NCBI GenBank assembly: GCA_930367215.1
Contig: OV884060.1
Location: 96,930,151 to 96,994,150 of the forward strand
From: Pollenia angustigena
Taxonomy: Eukaryota > Arthropoda > Insecta > Diptera > Polleniidae
Length of the DNA stretch: 64,000 nucleotides
Direction of reading: 5' to 3'
Every line of letters starts with the position of its first letter. Position 1 is the first letter of the stretch. The notes beneath the pieces were generated by a model. It saw only the letters and a program-made list of their open reading frames with translations. It was not told the DNA's origin and did no database searches. The position numbers and the translations under genes are program-made. Below, in pieces: positions 37,772 to 49,650 of this stretch.

Positions 37772-40352
37772 TTATCGCTCATCTAATTGGGTGAGTGCTG
37801 CAGTGTCTCTTCTTCTAAAGCGAGTGTGGCCGCCATGATTTAAAATATTTCGAGCTAGTGGATTTGGGTGTTGTTCAAGCCTTTTTAAATATTTTATTGC
37901 ATATTTTGTAATCATAGTTTTAACTAATGGCACATTGAGATCCTTATGAATGTTTGAGTTTTTAATATACCAGGGAGCGGCTGTGATTATTCGAAGAAGT
38001 TTATTTTGTCGATATTAGAGGCTCCATAGTTGAATACCGTAGCACCAGATAGACTTTAAGATAGAGTTGTAAAGTAGAAGCTTGCAATCGAGACTAAGGA
38101 CAGAATTTCTTTTAATACGCCAATGAATTTGAATGGCTTTTAGTTTCATTTGAGGTAATTTTGCCTCTATATGGCATTTCCACGTTAATCGCCGATCCAG
38201 ATGTATACCGAGATATTTTACATGCGAATGTTGAGGAATTATTTGATTATTGATTGTAATAGGGGGGCAAGATTCCCGGCGCAAAGTGAATGTTATATGT
38301 ACGCATTTTTGCTCATTGACCATTATCCTCCATTGTCTTCACCATATTTCTAGTTGAAATATATGATGCTGTAAGTAACGCGATGCTTCATAACGATTTT
38401 TGTGGACGCTTATAAAAGCTGTTTCGTCTGCAAATGTTGCAGTTTGTGTGTAGTGGCTTGTTGGCATGTCCGAAGTATAAATTAAGGATGCTGCCTTGTG
38501 GGACTCCAGCGGCAATGGGCTGAGGTGAACTTAAGAGATTTCCTTCTTTAATAATAAATTGACGACCGACTAAGTAGCTTTCTAGCAGCTTGTGTGTGTT
38601 TGCTGGTAAAGTTTGCTTCAATTTATGTAATAAGCCTTCATTCCAGACTTTATCAAAAGCTTGCGAAACATCGATGAAGAGTGCTGAGCAATATGAGTCT
38701 GTTCGATTGTGCTGTGTTTTCTTCTAAATCCGAACTTATGGTTTGGAAAACATCTATTTTCACTTAAAATCGGTGTTAATTTTGAAACTAATAATTTCTC
38801 AAACAGCTTTGACATATTTGATAATAAGCTAATAGGCCTATAAGACTCAACTTTTGTATGATCTTTACCTGGCTTTGGTATCATGGTAACTAAGGAAACC
38901 TTCCATTTTTGAGGATAGTATTCAAGGCGTCAAATAGCATTAAAAATAAAAAGAATAATTTTCTTTGCTATGCGAGGTAGCTCCAAAACCATTTTATTAC
39001 TGATTTTATCAATACCAAGTGCTTTCTTAGTGTTTAAGTCACAAATAGCCTTTTCGATTTCTCTTATCTCAAATCTGAGGGGAATAGCTGCTCTAGCAGC
39101 AACAGGTGGTATGTAACTCGACCGCAATATTGTGAAATATATTTGGTGTAAATACGTTTTTCAAGTGACTAACAAACAGATTTCCTTTTTCAATATCGTT
39201 TCTTGCCCAACTACCATTCAAGTTTATTAATGGTGGTTTAGATATAACTGGCCTTTTTAGATTTCTAGCTGTACGCCATAATGAGTATTCAGATTATGAA
39301 GTTGCATCAAGTTCCTTAAGATATTTTTCTAGAGAAGCCGTTTTCTGATTCTGCAGTAACTTTCTTAGCCTTTTTGTGCACTCTTTTAATAAAATCTTAA
39401 GTTGAGGGGATCTGTAAAGTTGCCACTCTCTTCGAACTCTCCTTTTTTCAGTCAAGAGCCGCTCGACATCTGAAGAATATATTTTATTATTTTTAATTTT
39501 TTTGGGGGTAACGCTGGAATGTTCAACAGCTAGTTTAAGATAACTGTCAAAGTTAACAATAGAGAAATCCACATTCTCCGGTGTACTAAGCGGAATATTG
39601 TCTGTGCAATGGGCACTGAGAAATTTTTTATATTTTAACCAATTTATTTGTGCGGCTGGCGTCGCTAAGTAACCTGACGGAAATACAATTCTATTTGGGT
39701 TCGATATAGTAACAATTGTAGGCGTGTGGTCGGATGATAATTCTAAGGAAGCTTCAACATGAATCGTTTCTGTGGGGATGTTTTTAACCACGCCAAAGTC
39801 GATAACATCTGGAATTTGTTGCTGATCAGTAGGCCAATATGTTGGATGCCCGCTCGACACCACATTTAAACCCATTTTAGAGATTGTGGTAAACAAAACA
39901 CGACCTTTTGGTGTTATAAGTCGTGACCCCCAGAAGGTATGTTTAGCGTTATAATCGCCAGCGGCCAGGAAACAGGGTCCTAATGATTTATAATATTGGC
40001 CTTCTGATATGGCAAATCTAGGTGGAGAGTATAAAGAAGAAATTACTATGTTTCGATTTAGCTCTTCAACACAAATAGTCGTTGCTTGCAGATAGTCTTC
40101 ACGGTGATCACACATAAGGTAGTGTTTGACTCGGGTTTTTATCAAAATGGCAGAACCTCCACAAGCTCTATCTCGAGGGTCCTTGGTGTCATATAGTATG
40201 TAACCATTAATTTTATATGTGTTTCTTGAGGTCAGATGAGTTTCAGAAACCATAATAACATCAATTTGTTTATTTTTAAGAAAGTATTCTAGTTCATTTG
40301 TATGTTGGCGGATGCCGTTTGCTTTCCAAAAACAAATTTTTAAACAGTTCAT
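37772..40352 (-). pseudogene. Jockey ORF2 remains (unit C)
   Basis: Endonuclease frame 39294-40352 with WKANG; reverse transcriptase pieces at 38930-39127, 38618-38884, 38388-38621 (with FADE) and 38015-38323. Confidence 0.85.
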
Positions 40353-41725
40353 GGTTTGTTAAGTACAGCTTGCAATAACATCGATTGCATTCTAAGAATT
40401 TCCTGCATCATATTACCCATTGTGTTTGTAAAATTATTGACTGTTTGCACTAATGTTTCCATGATTTTTTCTAGACGACTTAAATTAGAAACTGGAGTTT
40501 CATCATTACTTGGCGAGACACCTTGCATTGGCACATGGTTTGATTTTAGGACGTTAGCATAAGAGGTTCTGTTATTACCAGGCTGCGGAGCCTGTATGTC
40601 ATTTGTGATTACTTGATTTGTTATCTGCATTTGGGGAGGATTAGTTTTCGGTCCAACCGACTGCTTGACGATATTATATACAGGGCATCCTCTATAATTG
40701 GCAGTGTGATTACCGCCACAGTTGCTTCATTTTTTTACGTTGGGGTCGGTTTTAGACTTATCGCAAAGAACTGTGCCATGTAATTCACCACATACTACGC
40801 AAACAGGGGGTAAATAGCAGTATGACTTAGTATGACCATACTCTTGACAGTTTAAACATTGAACGGGACCATTTCTTTTGTGCGGCTCTTCTACAGTTAT
40901 TCTTCTGTAGAGAATATATTTTAAATTGTAAATAGGTTGTTTCGTTTTTTTTTAAGTTTTACGTCGCCGGGTTCAAACTCCACTCGAAAAAGTGGTTGGG
41001 GAATTTTTTCTCTATTTTTAATATTTACTACATGTTTTACATTGAAGCCTTTTTCTTCTAGGAATGTTTTTACCTCTTCTGGGTCCACTCATGAGTCAAT
41101 ACCCTTAATCACTACCTGTAGACCTTTACTGCTTTTCAGTTGGTAGGTATAAAAGTTTTTTTAAGTGTTTCAAAGTTGTTTATTATTTTGCGAAAATCAT
41201 TCTCATGATTGACTTGTATTTTTGTCTCGTTTATACTTGCACGCTTGATAGCCGCTACGTAAAACGAACTTTACCCTATCACCGATATCCAACTCTTTAT
41301 GAGCTTATTTGAAGTTTGCTCCCTAAGATATATCGGGGGAGGCTTGGCGGATTTTATGACGTTTGGTACTTCAGAGAATTCATCCTCAGAATTGCAAAAC
41401 GATTTTGAGAATTTATTTAATCAAAAGATGGTTCTTTTGAGGCCGAAGAAACTGCTGCAGAGGTAGGGCTGCGTCCCCGTTTAAGTACTGTTGTGTACCT
41501 GTCCATACCAACTTGTACTGTAGGCTTTTGACAACTATTTACAGGGGGGTTTTCCATTGCATTTGTGTTTGAGTTCATGGTATCATTTCCCACTAAATTT
41601 GTTTTTGACGTCACGGCAATACTTGCTGGCCTGGCAACACTAGTTGTAGTTTTTTTAATGAGTCACTATTCACCGTTTGTGTCAATACCGAGGGCGAGAG
41701 GGAACGTGTTCGAATAATTGGCTTA
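40349..41725 (-). pseudogene. Jockey ORF1 remains (unit C)
   Basis: C-terminal 93 codons open (40349-40630); stop at the last zinc-knuckle cysteine and 5' truncation as in unit A. Confidence 0.78.
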
Positions 41726-42593
41726 TCCCGTTTACAATGTCCCGTTTACAATTTCTTTAACAATTTATTTAAAAAAATGTAATTCATATTTTATTTTGAA
41801 ATCGAAACCATTTTTAGGGCACATTAGTACGCAACATTTTTAAATTAATCCCAATAAAATATTGTGTCAGATTTCGTAGAAATCACTGTTTAAACGGTTA
41901 CCCCTTAAAACCCACTTCCGTTTTTTGTCCCGTTTCCAATCACTGGTTTTTTGCAATTATCTCGGAAACCACAACAGTAAGCGAAAAATTTCATTTGCGG
42001 AAATTAAAGAGCTAATTAAGACTTAAAAGAATCATTAATTTAAAAAATGAAAATCAGGTTGTTTTTTACAGTTTTGTCAATATAAACGTGTGCGAATGTC
42101 CCGTTTACAATCTTGGAAGTGCCCATATTTTAAATTTCATTAAAATTGGTTTGATAGTGGGCATAAATACCCTATTCCGGCAAATTAAAACCTATGTACC
42201 AAATTTCATGAGATTATCTTCAAAATAACGACATGTACTTTGCGCACAAAGTTACATGGACAGCGAACCAGGCGGAAATTTTAGATCGATTAGATCTTTT
42301 GGTGTGGGTGTAGTAACATACAGAAATAATATAAGTTGTTGGGATGTATTGTTCAAGGGAAACACCAAATATTACCATAACGTTAAACGATTTTTTTTTA
42401 ACCAGAGTTGTTTCAGCACAAAAATCGTTGATTTTTTTTAATTTTAAGAGAAAAAGTTGCATATCAAAAATTTATTAAAAAAGTTTTTTTTCGAATGAAA
42501 AAATTAAAAATTGTCTTAAAATAGCAAAATAAGTAAAAAAAAGCCGATACTGCAAAAATAACTAAAAAGCCGATATTGCCAAAATATGCATAA

Positions 42594-45500
42594 AACAAGG
42601 TAGAGTGCTATATTCGGCTATGCCGAATATTGATACCCTCCACCGACAGTTCCAATGTTTTAGGAGTATTATCTGTATGATGTCTGTTTATTATTATTAT
42701 CTTTATAAAAACAGATATTTGCATTAAAATTGGTTGCGGCTTAGACCTATAATAAATTATTGACCGACAGTTAGAAAGTTTAATGCTTTTTTTTTTAGCA
42801 ATTTTAAATAGCTTGAGTAAAATATCATGATTCTTCCGAACTTAAATGATTTTCAGGATGGGGAATTTATATTGGAGCCATGGTAAGCTATGAACCAATC
42901 ATCCCAAAATTCTGCAGAGTGATTTCTGGTATTAAAAAACATTAATTTCAATACAGCGGTGCAATTAGCATAAGCGTTTGCAGGGAATTTCAGAAGGCTA
43001 CTACAATGGGATCTAAGGTAAATTATGGACCGTATATCACAAAATTGCATAACATTTTTTCTGGCCAAATGAAGCTAAGCTAGAAGAAAGTTTACCGCAA
43101 TATCTATATCTGCTACGGTTTTAGGCGTATTAAATTATTTTACCAGAGTGGGCTTTACATGGGGCCTAGGGTAAATTATGGACCGATCTTCACGAAATTT
43201 CATAGTGTCATTTTTAGTCCTATAAAACTGTGACGTACCAATTTCTGTTTTGATAGCAATGTTAGTTACGGTTGTAGGCGTATTAAACTGTTTTCCAGTA
43301 GTAAAATTTATATGGAGCCTATGGTAAATTATGGACCGATATTCACGAAATTTAATAGTATAATTTCTTGTCCAATAATAGTATAATTTCTTGTCCAATA
43401 AAACTGTGATGTACCAAAACTGTACTAAACTGTTTTCCAGGAGTAGGGTTTATATGGGGCCTAGGGTAAATAATGGACCGATCTTCACGAAAGTTCACAG
43501 TGTCATTTCTTGTTCTATAAAACTGTGATGTATTAAATTTTGGTATGATAGCATTATTAACTATGGTTCTAGCCATACTTAACTGTTTTCCGGAAATAGG
43601 GTTTGTACACGCAAAGAAAAAACATGGTTGTGGTAAACATATTCTAAGAGCAACATATTATGATAAGAATTATGATTGTAGTCACCATATTAAGATTGTT
43701 ATTGAATCATATTATGACTAAATATACTCGTACTATTACATCATAATATTTTTCCCTTAATCATATTATTATTCTGTTAATCATACTAAGTTAAGAAATA
43801 AATCATATTATTGTCATGTTAATCATAATAAGCTAAGAAGTAATCATATTATCATCATGTTAATCATAATAAATTTAGAAGCAATCATATTATGATACAG
43901 CACCTTTCATAGCTATCATAAAAATACAAAATAAATTAAAACTAGATGACCCGTGCGAATATTTCGCACCGTTAGTTGTCATTTTTGTAACATAAAATGA
44001 AAATAATTAATAGAAATTTTAGTAACTTCAATACATTTTAAAATATAATTTTTATCAATGAAATTGATGAATATAACTGACTTAGTAATAAACGGCATTA
44101 TAGTAAATAGCGGTATTGCCAGAATGGATTTTAATACATACTATATTATTTAGAACTGATTACTATTAAGCGACCCTGTATTACCACATTTGTACAGTAT
44201 TATCATGCAGTTCTGTCAAGCGACCCTGTGTTACCACGTTTGAACAGTATTATCATGCAGTTCTATTGCAGTTCTATATAAAATATAATTTTTATCAATG
44301 AGAATATTAATTTTTCAATTTCTAATTATTTTTCGTCATTAGTGTTAGAAATAAGCTTTAAAATGAGATATCATTCATTAAATTTGATGCGGTGGTATGG
44401 GAGATATTTGCAACCGACAAAAAAAAGTGCTTTAGAAATAATATATATGATATTTTTGCATCGATTTTTTATTTTGTGGCTTTTTACAATTTTTCTTAAT
44501 GTTAATCAAATAGCGGAGTTCAATATAAGGCTTGCAAAAGAGCAAATGAAAAATGTGTGGTTTTCATGGGCAACCGCGTGTGTCCATTTTTTCGATTTTT
44601 AGATGTTGATGAAATGTCGTAGCACTTTTATAAAATATAAAGAAATCTCTGTGTGTTTTGTTGTTGGATTTTACAAAAAAACTATTGTTGTTTTCTTTTC
44701 TACAAAAAAATGTGACATTTTATTAAAAAAAAATGCAATAAGGTGTCTGTTTCTTAAAAACTTTGCTCCCGAAAAGAGTGGCTTGTTTTATTCTAAAATA
44801 CTCATCCTTTTCAGAAGCAAAATTTTTATGAAACATACACCAAATTGCATTTTTTGAAATAAAATGTCACATTTTTTTGTAGAAAAGAAAACACCATATG
44901 ATATTTTGCATTTGCACTATTACATCACTAATACTTGAATGAACTCCGCTAATATTTTAATTTTTTAATTTCTTTTAACTTATTTTTGTTATGGAATTGT
45001 TTTACCGCTCACAAATAAAAAAACGACACAACTGCTTCAAAATTATTTTACAAATGGCGCTAACATAATATGATTAGAATAAAAAAAATAATTTGATTGC
45101 ATCTTTAACATAATATGATAAATGTATAGAAAGTTTTTATGTTATGGCTATTAAATATCATGATATAGTTGTGATAAATATAATATGTTTAGAAAGTTAT
45201 CATAATTAAGTTGTTAGAAAAATAATTATTTTTCGGTCAACAATACTCAAATTCATAATTGCGATAAACATTGATATGTTTACAGTAACTATAATATTGT
45301 TGATATTAAATAAAAATAACTATTATTTGTGTACGACAACAATATATTGTTACATTAAACATAGCGTTGTTGCCGTAGCCATGCCCAACCATATTTTTTC
45401 TCTGCGTGTATGCGGCCTAGGGTAAATTATAAGCCGATGTTCACGAAACATCACAGTGTCATTTCTAGTCCTATAAAACTGTGACGAGTAGAAATTTGTT

Positions 45501-45841
45501 ATGATAGCATTTTTAGTTGGGCTTTTAGGCGTACTATACTGTTTTCCGGGAGTAGGGATATATGCGGCCTAAGGTAAATTATGGACGGATATTCACGAAA
45601 TTTTACAGCGTGATTTCCAGTCAAATAAAACGAATTTTTGAAAAATCTTATATCATTCTGTGCATTGTTCTGCCATTTTTGTTAGTTTTTTTTAGTTGGT
45701 GGTTTTACATTTTGATTCATAGCTCTGAGCCTACCGAACCGATTTTTAATCCCAACTGCTTAGGATAACTACAAGCAATTTGACATTAAGTTTGCTTATT
45801 TCTTTTGAGCTACCCTCTTCACAACTAATTGTGGTGGAGGG
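42594..45841 (-). repeat. Long dispersed repeat with ~150-bp modules (unit D)
   Basis: C-like copy, interrupted by the TA element and lacking the 127 bp kept by B. Confidence 0.68.
43608..45408. mobile_element. 1.8-kb TA-flanked TIR element (unit D)
   Basis: 1801 bp, flanked by TA at 43606-43607 and 45409-45410, with the C-type doublet variant TCAAGCG. Confidence 0.85.
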
Positions 45842-46651
45842 AATAAAAAGCCCTAACAAATTTAGCTGATTTTCTTTGTTTTTTATGCATGGAATTCGAG
45901 TTCAATCAAAAACATTCTACCTTGTGAAACAAAAAATTAGCATTTGCTTTTTTTTTGGCTTTGTTATTATCAATAAAATGAAAATATCAAACATCTAAAT
46001 AATTTTAAAATTATTTCTTAGGACATAAAATAAAAATATCAAAAACCTAAATAATTTTAAAATTGTTTTTTAGGACATAAAAAAATCAATTATGCTAGAA
46101 ACACAACTGGGACGAACGACGAATTATTCGCAACGAATATTCGTCACCAGAAATAGAACACATTGGTGTATATGAAAGTACACACGATCATTGCGTAGAC
46201 CGAAAATCGTCGTGCGTTACGAACTCTGCGATAGGTTTATTGCTATTTCTTACGCAGACGAACGACGAATAAATTGGGAAAGGTACAGCTCACAGTGGCT
46301 GAAAATTTTATTTCATTGGCCAAAAGTCAAATTTTTGTTTGTCGCCGATTTTAAAAATTTAAATTTCATTTAATAGAAAACATATTAAAACTAAGGTAGC
46401 CAAAAATTTAGGTCAAACTATTGGTTATTGTGGTTGTGCCATGTTGTTAAACACAACTCTTTTTTTAATTCAGAAAAAAGTGTTTTTTTTGGAAATATTT
46501 AATCCGAAAGAAATTATCATTGCACAAAAACTATCTGCGATAATGACCTGCTAGCTTTTTTGCTAGGTTGGTAGTCTTGTTATCTTTAAAAAACGTAATA
46601 TTTGCTATTGTGTAATTTATATTTGAGATGTTAAGACATATTTTCTAAACT

Positions 46652-47220
46652 ACTATATTTTTGTCAAATTTCAACTTTAGTAGAATAGAACTTTTGCGGA
46701 TCAAAAGTGATTAAGAAGGTAAAACCATTGATAGAAAGGCGAAAGTGTTCTCTTTAACCCTGTATATACTCTTGTACCCGTTTGGATCCGTCTGTTTAAC
46801 CCTTTTTTAATTTTAATGAAATGACTCCAAAAAAATTTATAAACTACTATATTTTTGTCAAATTTCAACTTTAGTATAATACAACTTTTGCGGATCAAAA
46901 AGGATTAAAAAGGTAAAACCACTGATAGAAAGGTAAAAGTGTTTTCTTTAACCCTGTATGCACTCCTGTACTCGTTTGGACCCATCTGTTTAACACTTTT
47001 TTAATTTTAATGAAATTACTCCAAAAAAGTTTCTTAACCACTACATTTTTGTCAAATTTCAACTTTAGTAGAATAGAACTTTTGGGGATCAGAAGGGATT
47101 AAGAAGGTAAAACCCCTGATAGAAAGGTGAAAGTGTTTTCCTTAACTCTGTATATACTCTTGTACCAGCTTGGTCCCGTCTGTTTCACACTTTTTTAATT
47201 TTAATGAAACTACAAAAAAA
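46652..47220. repeat. 194-bp tandem triplet (unit D)
   Basis: C-like copy. Shortly after it the sequence changes to B-type variants. Confidence 0.85.
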
Positions 47221-47496
47221 ATTTTTTTTTTAAATTGTTTTTTTTACAATTTTTTTTATTCCTCAAAAATTTTTGCAGAAGTAGCAGAAATCATGTGATA
47301 TTTCTTTCAAAAAAAAAAATTATGATATAGGGAAAATTGATCGTGATCGAACAAAATACAGGCAGTACATATAAAAAATTTTATTATTGTTACACAATCA
47401 GAAAAACGTATAGCTGCCCCGATTCTTCCTTATCTGTTACCCTACGTTCACACTAACGTATTTTATAGTAGAATAAAGAGCTTAGACACGCGTTTA

Positions 47497-48423
47497 TATT
47501 TAAGAAAAAAAAAAAAAAAATAAAAACATTAAGCAGCCATCTTGGCCGGTTGTACACGATCATGTTGGCGATTCTCATTTGGGGTATGTTCAGTGGATTC
47601 TATGTGGTTTATGAAGTGATTTAGTTGTAATCATGTCGATTTGAAGTGATTAACAAATCACTTCAATGTATGGTTAATCATCTCGATTTTGAAGTGATTA
47701 GAGCTTAATCACGTTCGAGCTGCTTAAACGCGTTTAAGAAGCCAAATGTGAACTTTAATTGGTTTTTTTTTTTTATATTAAGATTAAATTATTGGGAATA
47801 CATTTGAATGAAAATTTAATCCATATATTATAATTTAAACGATATAATTTTTTTTTATTATTTATTTTTATTTGTATTAAATACAATTTGAAACTAATTT
47901 TTCCTTATCATATGGTATACTTCCCAATTAAATATAACTAAAAAATTAAAATCTTGTTAATTTTAAATGTAATTTACTATTTTCATAAAATCTTTTAATA
48001 ATTTCTTATATGAGAATAAATATGTTGTAATATTATAATGTTCTATAACATGAAATACTAATTTCTTTTATTACGAAAGGTGAAGTTGGAAGTATGGGTT
48101 AGGTGAATTTTGTTGTAGTTTGTTTATTTTTTTTATTGGGCTGTCAACCAATAGATCACTTTGACAGCATGGTGGGAGGGTATAGACCGATGTAGCAAAT
48201 AAGATCTTCAGCTACGCCTACGCTCATCCAATAAATTTTTCCCTTCTCCTCTGTATAGTATCGTATTATGTATTAAAGCTACCTAAATTTAAAATTTCTG
48301 CTGGCGATTCAAAATTTTGTTTCAAAACTACTATTCGGGAACTGAACACACCCCATCCGACGAGCACAGCCGAACTACTAGGTAGCATGTTCCCATAATA
48401 ATACCTGTAATCCGAAAGAATCG
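47497..48423. other. AT-rich sequence after the array end; no gene recognised
   Basis: Starts with TATTTAAG and an A-run. ACGCGTTTA at the array end (47488-47496) recurs at 47728-47736 inside the 16-bp palindrome CTTAAACGCGTTTAAG (47723-47738). TTAAGCAGC at 47529-47537 is complementary to GCTGCTTAA at 47719-47727. A short hairpin TTGAAGTGATT/AATCACTTCAA lies at 47641-47666. These hint at a small foldback element of about 230 bp. The rest is featureless. Confidence 0.4.
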
Positions 48424-48553
48424 TTACAGGTTCTGTTCACTTTTATAGGTGTTTATCGCTCATCTAATTGGATAAGTGCTGCAGTGTCTCTTCTTCTTAA
48501 GCGAGTGTGGCCGCTATCATTTAAAATATTTCGTGCTAGTGGGTTCGGGCGCA
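48424..48553 (-). pseudogene. 3' end of jockey ORF2, separated from its body
   Basis: Matches the unit jockey 3' end at about 8467-8591, encoding the last residues GHTRLRRRDTAALIQLDER and a stop at 48453-48455. The upstream part of ORF2 resumes at about 52962 after the inserted CR1/L2-like element, so this fragment belongs to the jockey copy at 52962-57170. Confidence 0.8.
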
Positions 48554-48816
48554 ATTTTTTTTTTCTATTTACAATAAATTTTATTCATTTATTTAATTTA
48601 CAATAAATTAAATTATAATTAATTAAGATAGATATATTAATTGATAACCTTGCGAAGCTATTGAGGCTTGTCTGCAGGTATGGGTTAGAAATTAATTTCA
48701 TTTCATAATTCATTGCTGATGAAAAGAAAATAAATTAAAGTTTAATAAATAATAAAAAGATAATAAATTAAAGTTTTTCTTTCCTTCCCTTTCTTTTAGC
48801 GTTAAATTTAAAGCAT

Positions 48817-49642
48817 TCATTGCTTATTAATAAAAAAGTTCTTAAATATTTTGTTTCTGTTCTTATAATTGGCAGTATTAAGAATTTTAAGGGGCAGTTT
48901 GTTGAATATTGTTGGTAGCATTACGGAAAGAGTGTTTTTCCCATAGTTGTTTTTGTATCTTTTTACACAGTATCTACCCTCAGCATTCATACGAGTCTGA
49001 TGATTGTGTTCTATTCTTTTTAGAAACCTGGAGTCATTATAAAATTCTGTTGCTATTGTAGTAAAAAAGATGCTTTTTACGTTTAATATGTTTAGATCCT
49101 AAGCAATGTTGATATTTGATGTGTTGTTGTTGGTATTATTATTATTGTTGACAATGTCAAGAGCCATATTGCTGACAGTGGTGTTTTGGGTATGGTTTAT
49201 ATACCGATTTTTTTTAGAATTTTAAGCAGTTGGTTTTGAGTTTGTTGTAGCTTATTACAAAAAGTTGAGTTTCCCCAGGCTGTTATGCCATGGCGAAGAT
49301 GTGATTCCACTAATGAAAAATATGCTTGTCTTAGCACCATATTGTTGGAGCTGTTACTTAAATGATGTAGCATAAATGAATCTTTTCTTAGTTTTTTTCG
49401 GAGTTCATCTACATGTACCATACATTTAAAATTATGGTCTACGTAAACGCCTAGGTATTTGTATATGTTGACAATTTCAATTGTAGTAGAACATAGGTCC
49501 TCACTGTAGTCAAAATCTTTAATTTTTCTTCTGTGCAGACATTCTGTTGAGTGGAACCTTATATAAATTTCCCTATAACGTATATTTGTAGGCTTAATAT
49601 GCATAACCTTGGTTTTTGATGCATTGATTACACTATGCTAGT
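48817..49642 (-). pseudogene. CR1/L2-like reverse transcriptase, C-terminal part
   Basis: An open stretch at 49197-49604 encodes 135 residues from MHIKPTNIRY through NIYKYLGVYVDHNFK to HLRHGITAWGNSTF and LLKILKKIGI. Just upstream VINASKTKV is readable (about 49606-49630). After a stop at 49197 and a frame change, the C-terminal tail is readable at about 48820-49060 (EFYNDSRFLKRIEHNHQTR, RYKNNYGKNTLSVMLP, stop near 48817). The palm motifs with the catalytic YADD lie on the far side of the inserted element at 51581 onward. Confidence 0.75.
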
Positions 49643-49650
49643 CGAAAAAA

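Larger units (their letters stand above)
37616..41725 (-). mobile_element. Jockey-type retrotransposon (unit C)
   Basis: Same 4,110-bp length and truncation point as in unit A; poly(A) tail as T's at 37616-37628. Confidence 0.9.
29269..42150. repeat. Array unit C
   Basis: This complete unit is organised like A and contains the 1.8-kb TA element. It shares private variants with D, such as GTAAATAATGG at 30594 and GGGATATATGCGG at 32675, so C and D are closest relatives over their first 5 kb. Confidence 0.9.
1..47496. repeat. Tandem array of a ~12.88-kb unit (A, B, C, truncated D)
   Basis: The sequence at position 1 recurs at 12874, 29269 and 42151 in the same orientation, and nearly every sub-feature recurs with it. 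Units A and C are 12873 and 12882 bp. Unit B is 16395 bp because of an internal duplication and several indels. Unit D stops at 47496, inside the segment matching A position 5335 or so. Units are nearly identical over kilobases but differ by scorable indels and single-base variants, so they are recent copies with some later divergence or haplotype mixing. The unit consists of mobile-element remains with no host gene. The boundaries given are set by the window start; the true unit boundary is unknown. Confidence 0.93.
42151..47496. repeat. Array unit D, truncated
   Basis: Only about the first 5.3 kb of the unit is present. It is C-like until about 47200 and then carries B-like variants (AATTTTTGCAG, TCTTTCAAAA, AACAAAATAC, TTATCTGTTACC) up to its end. 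The similarity to the unit stops after ACGCGTTTA at 47488-47496. Confidence 0.9.
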
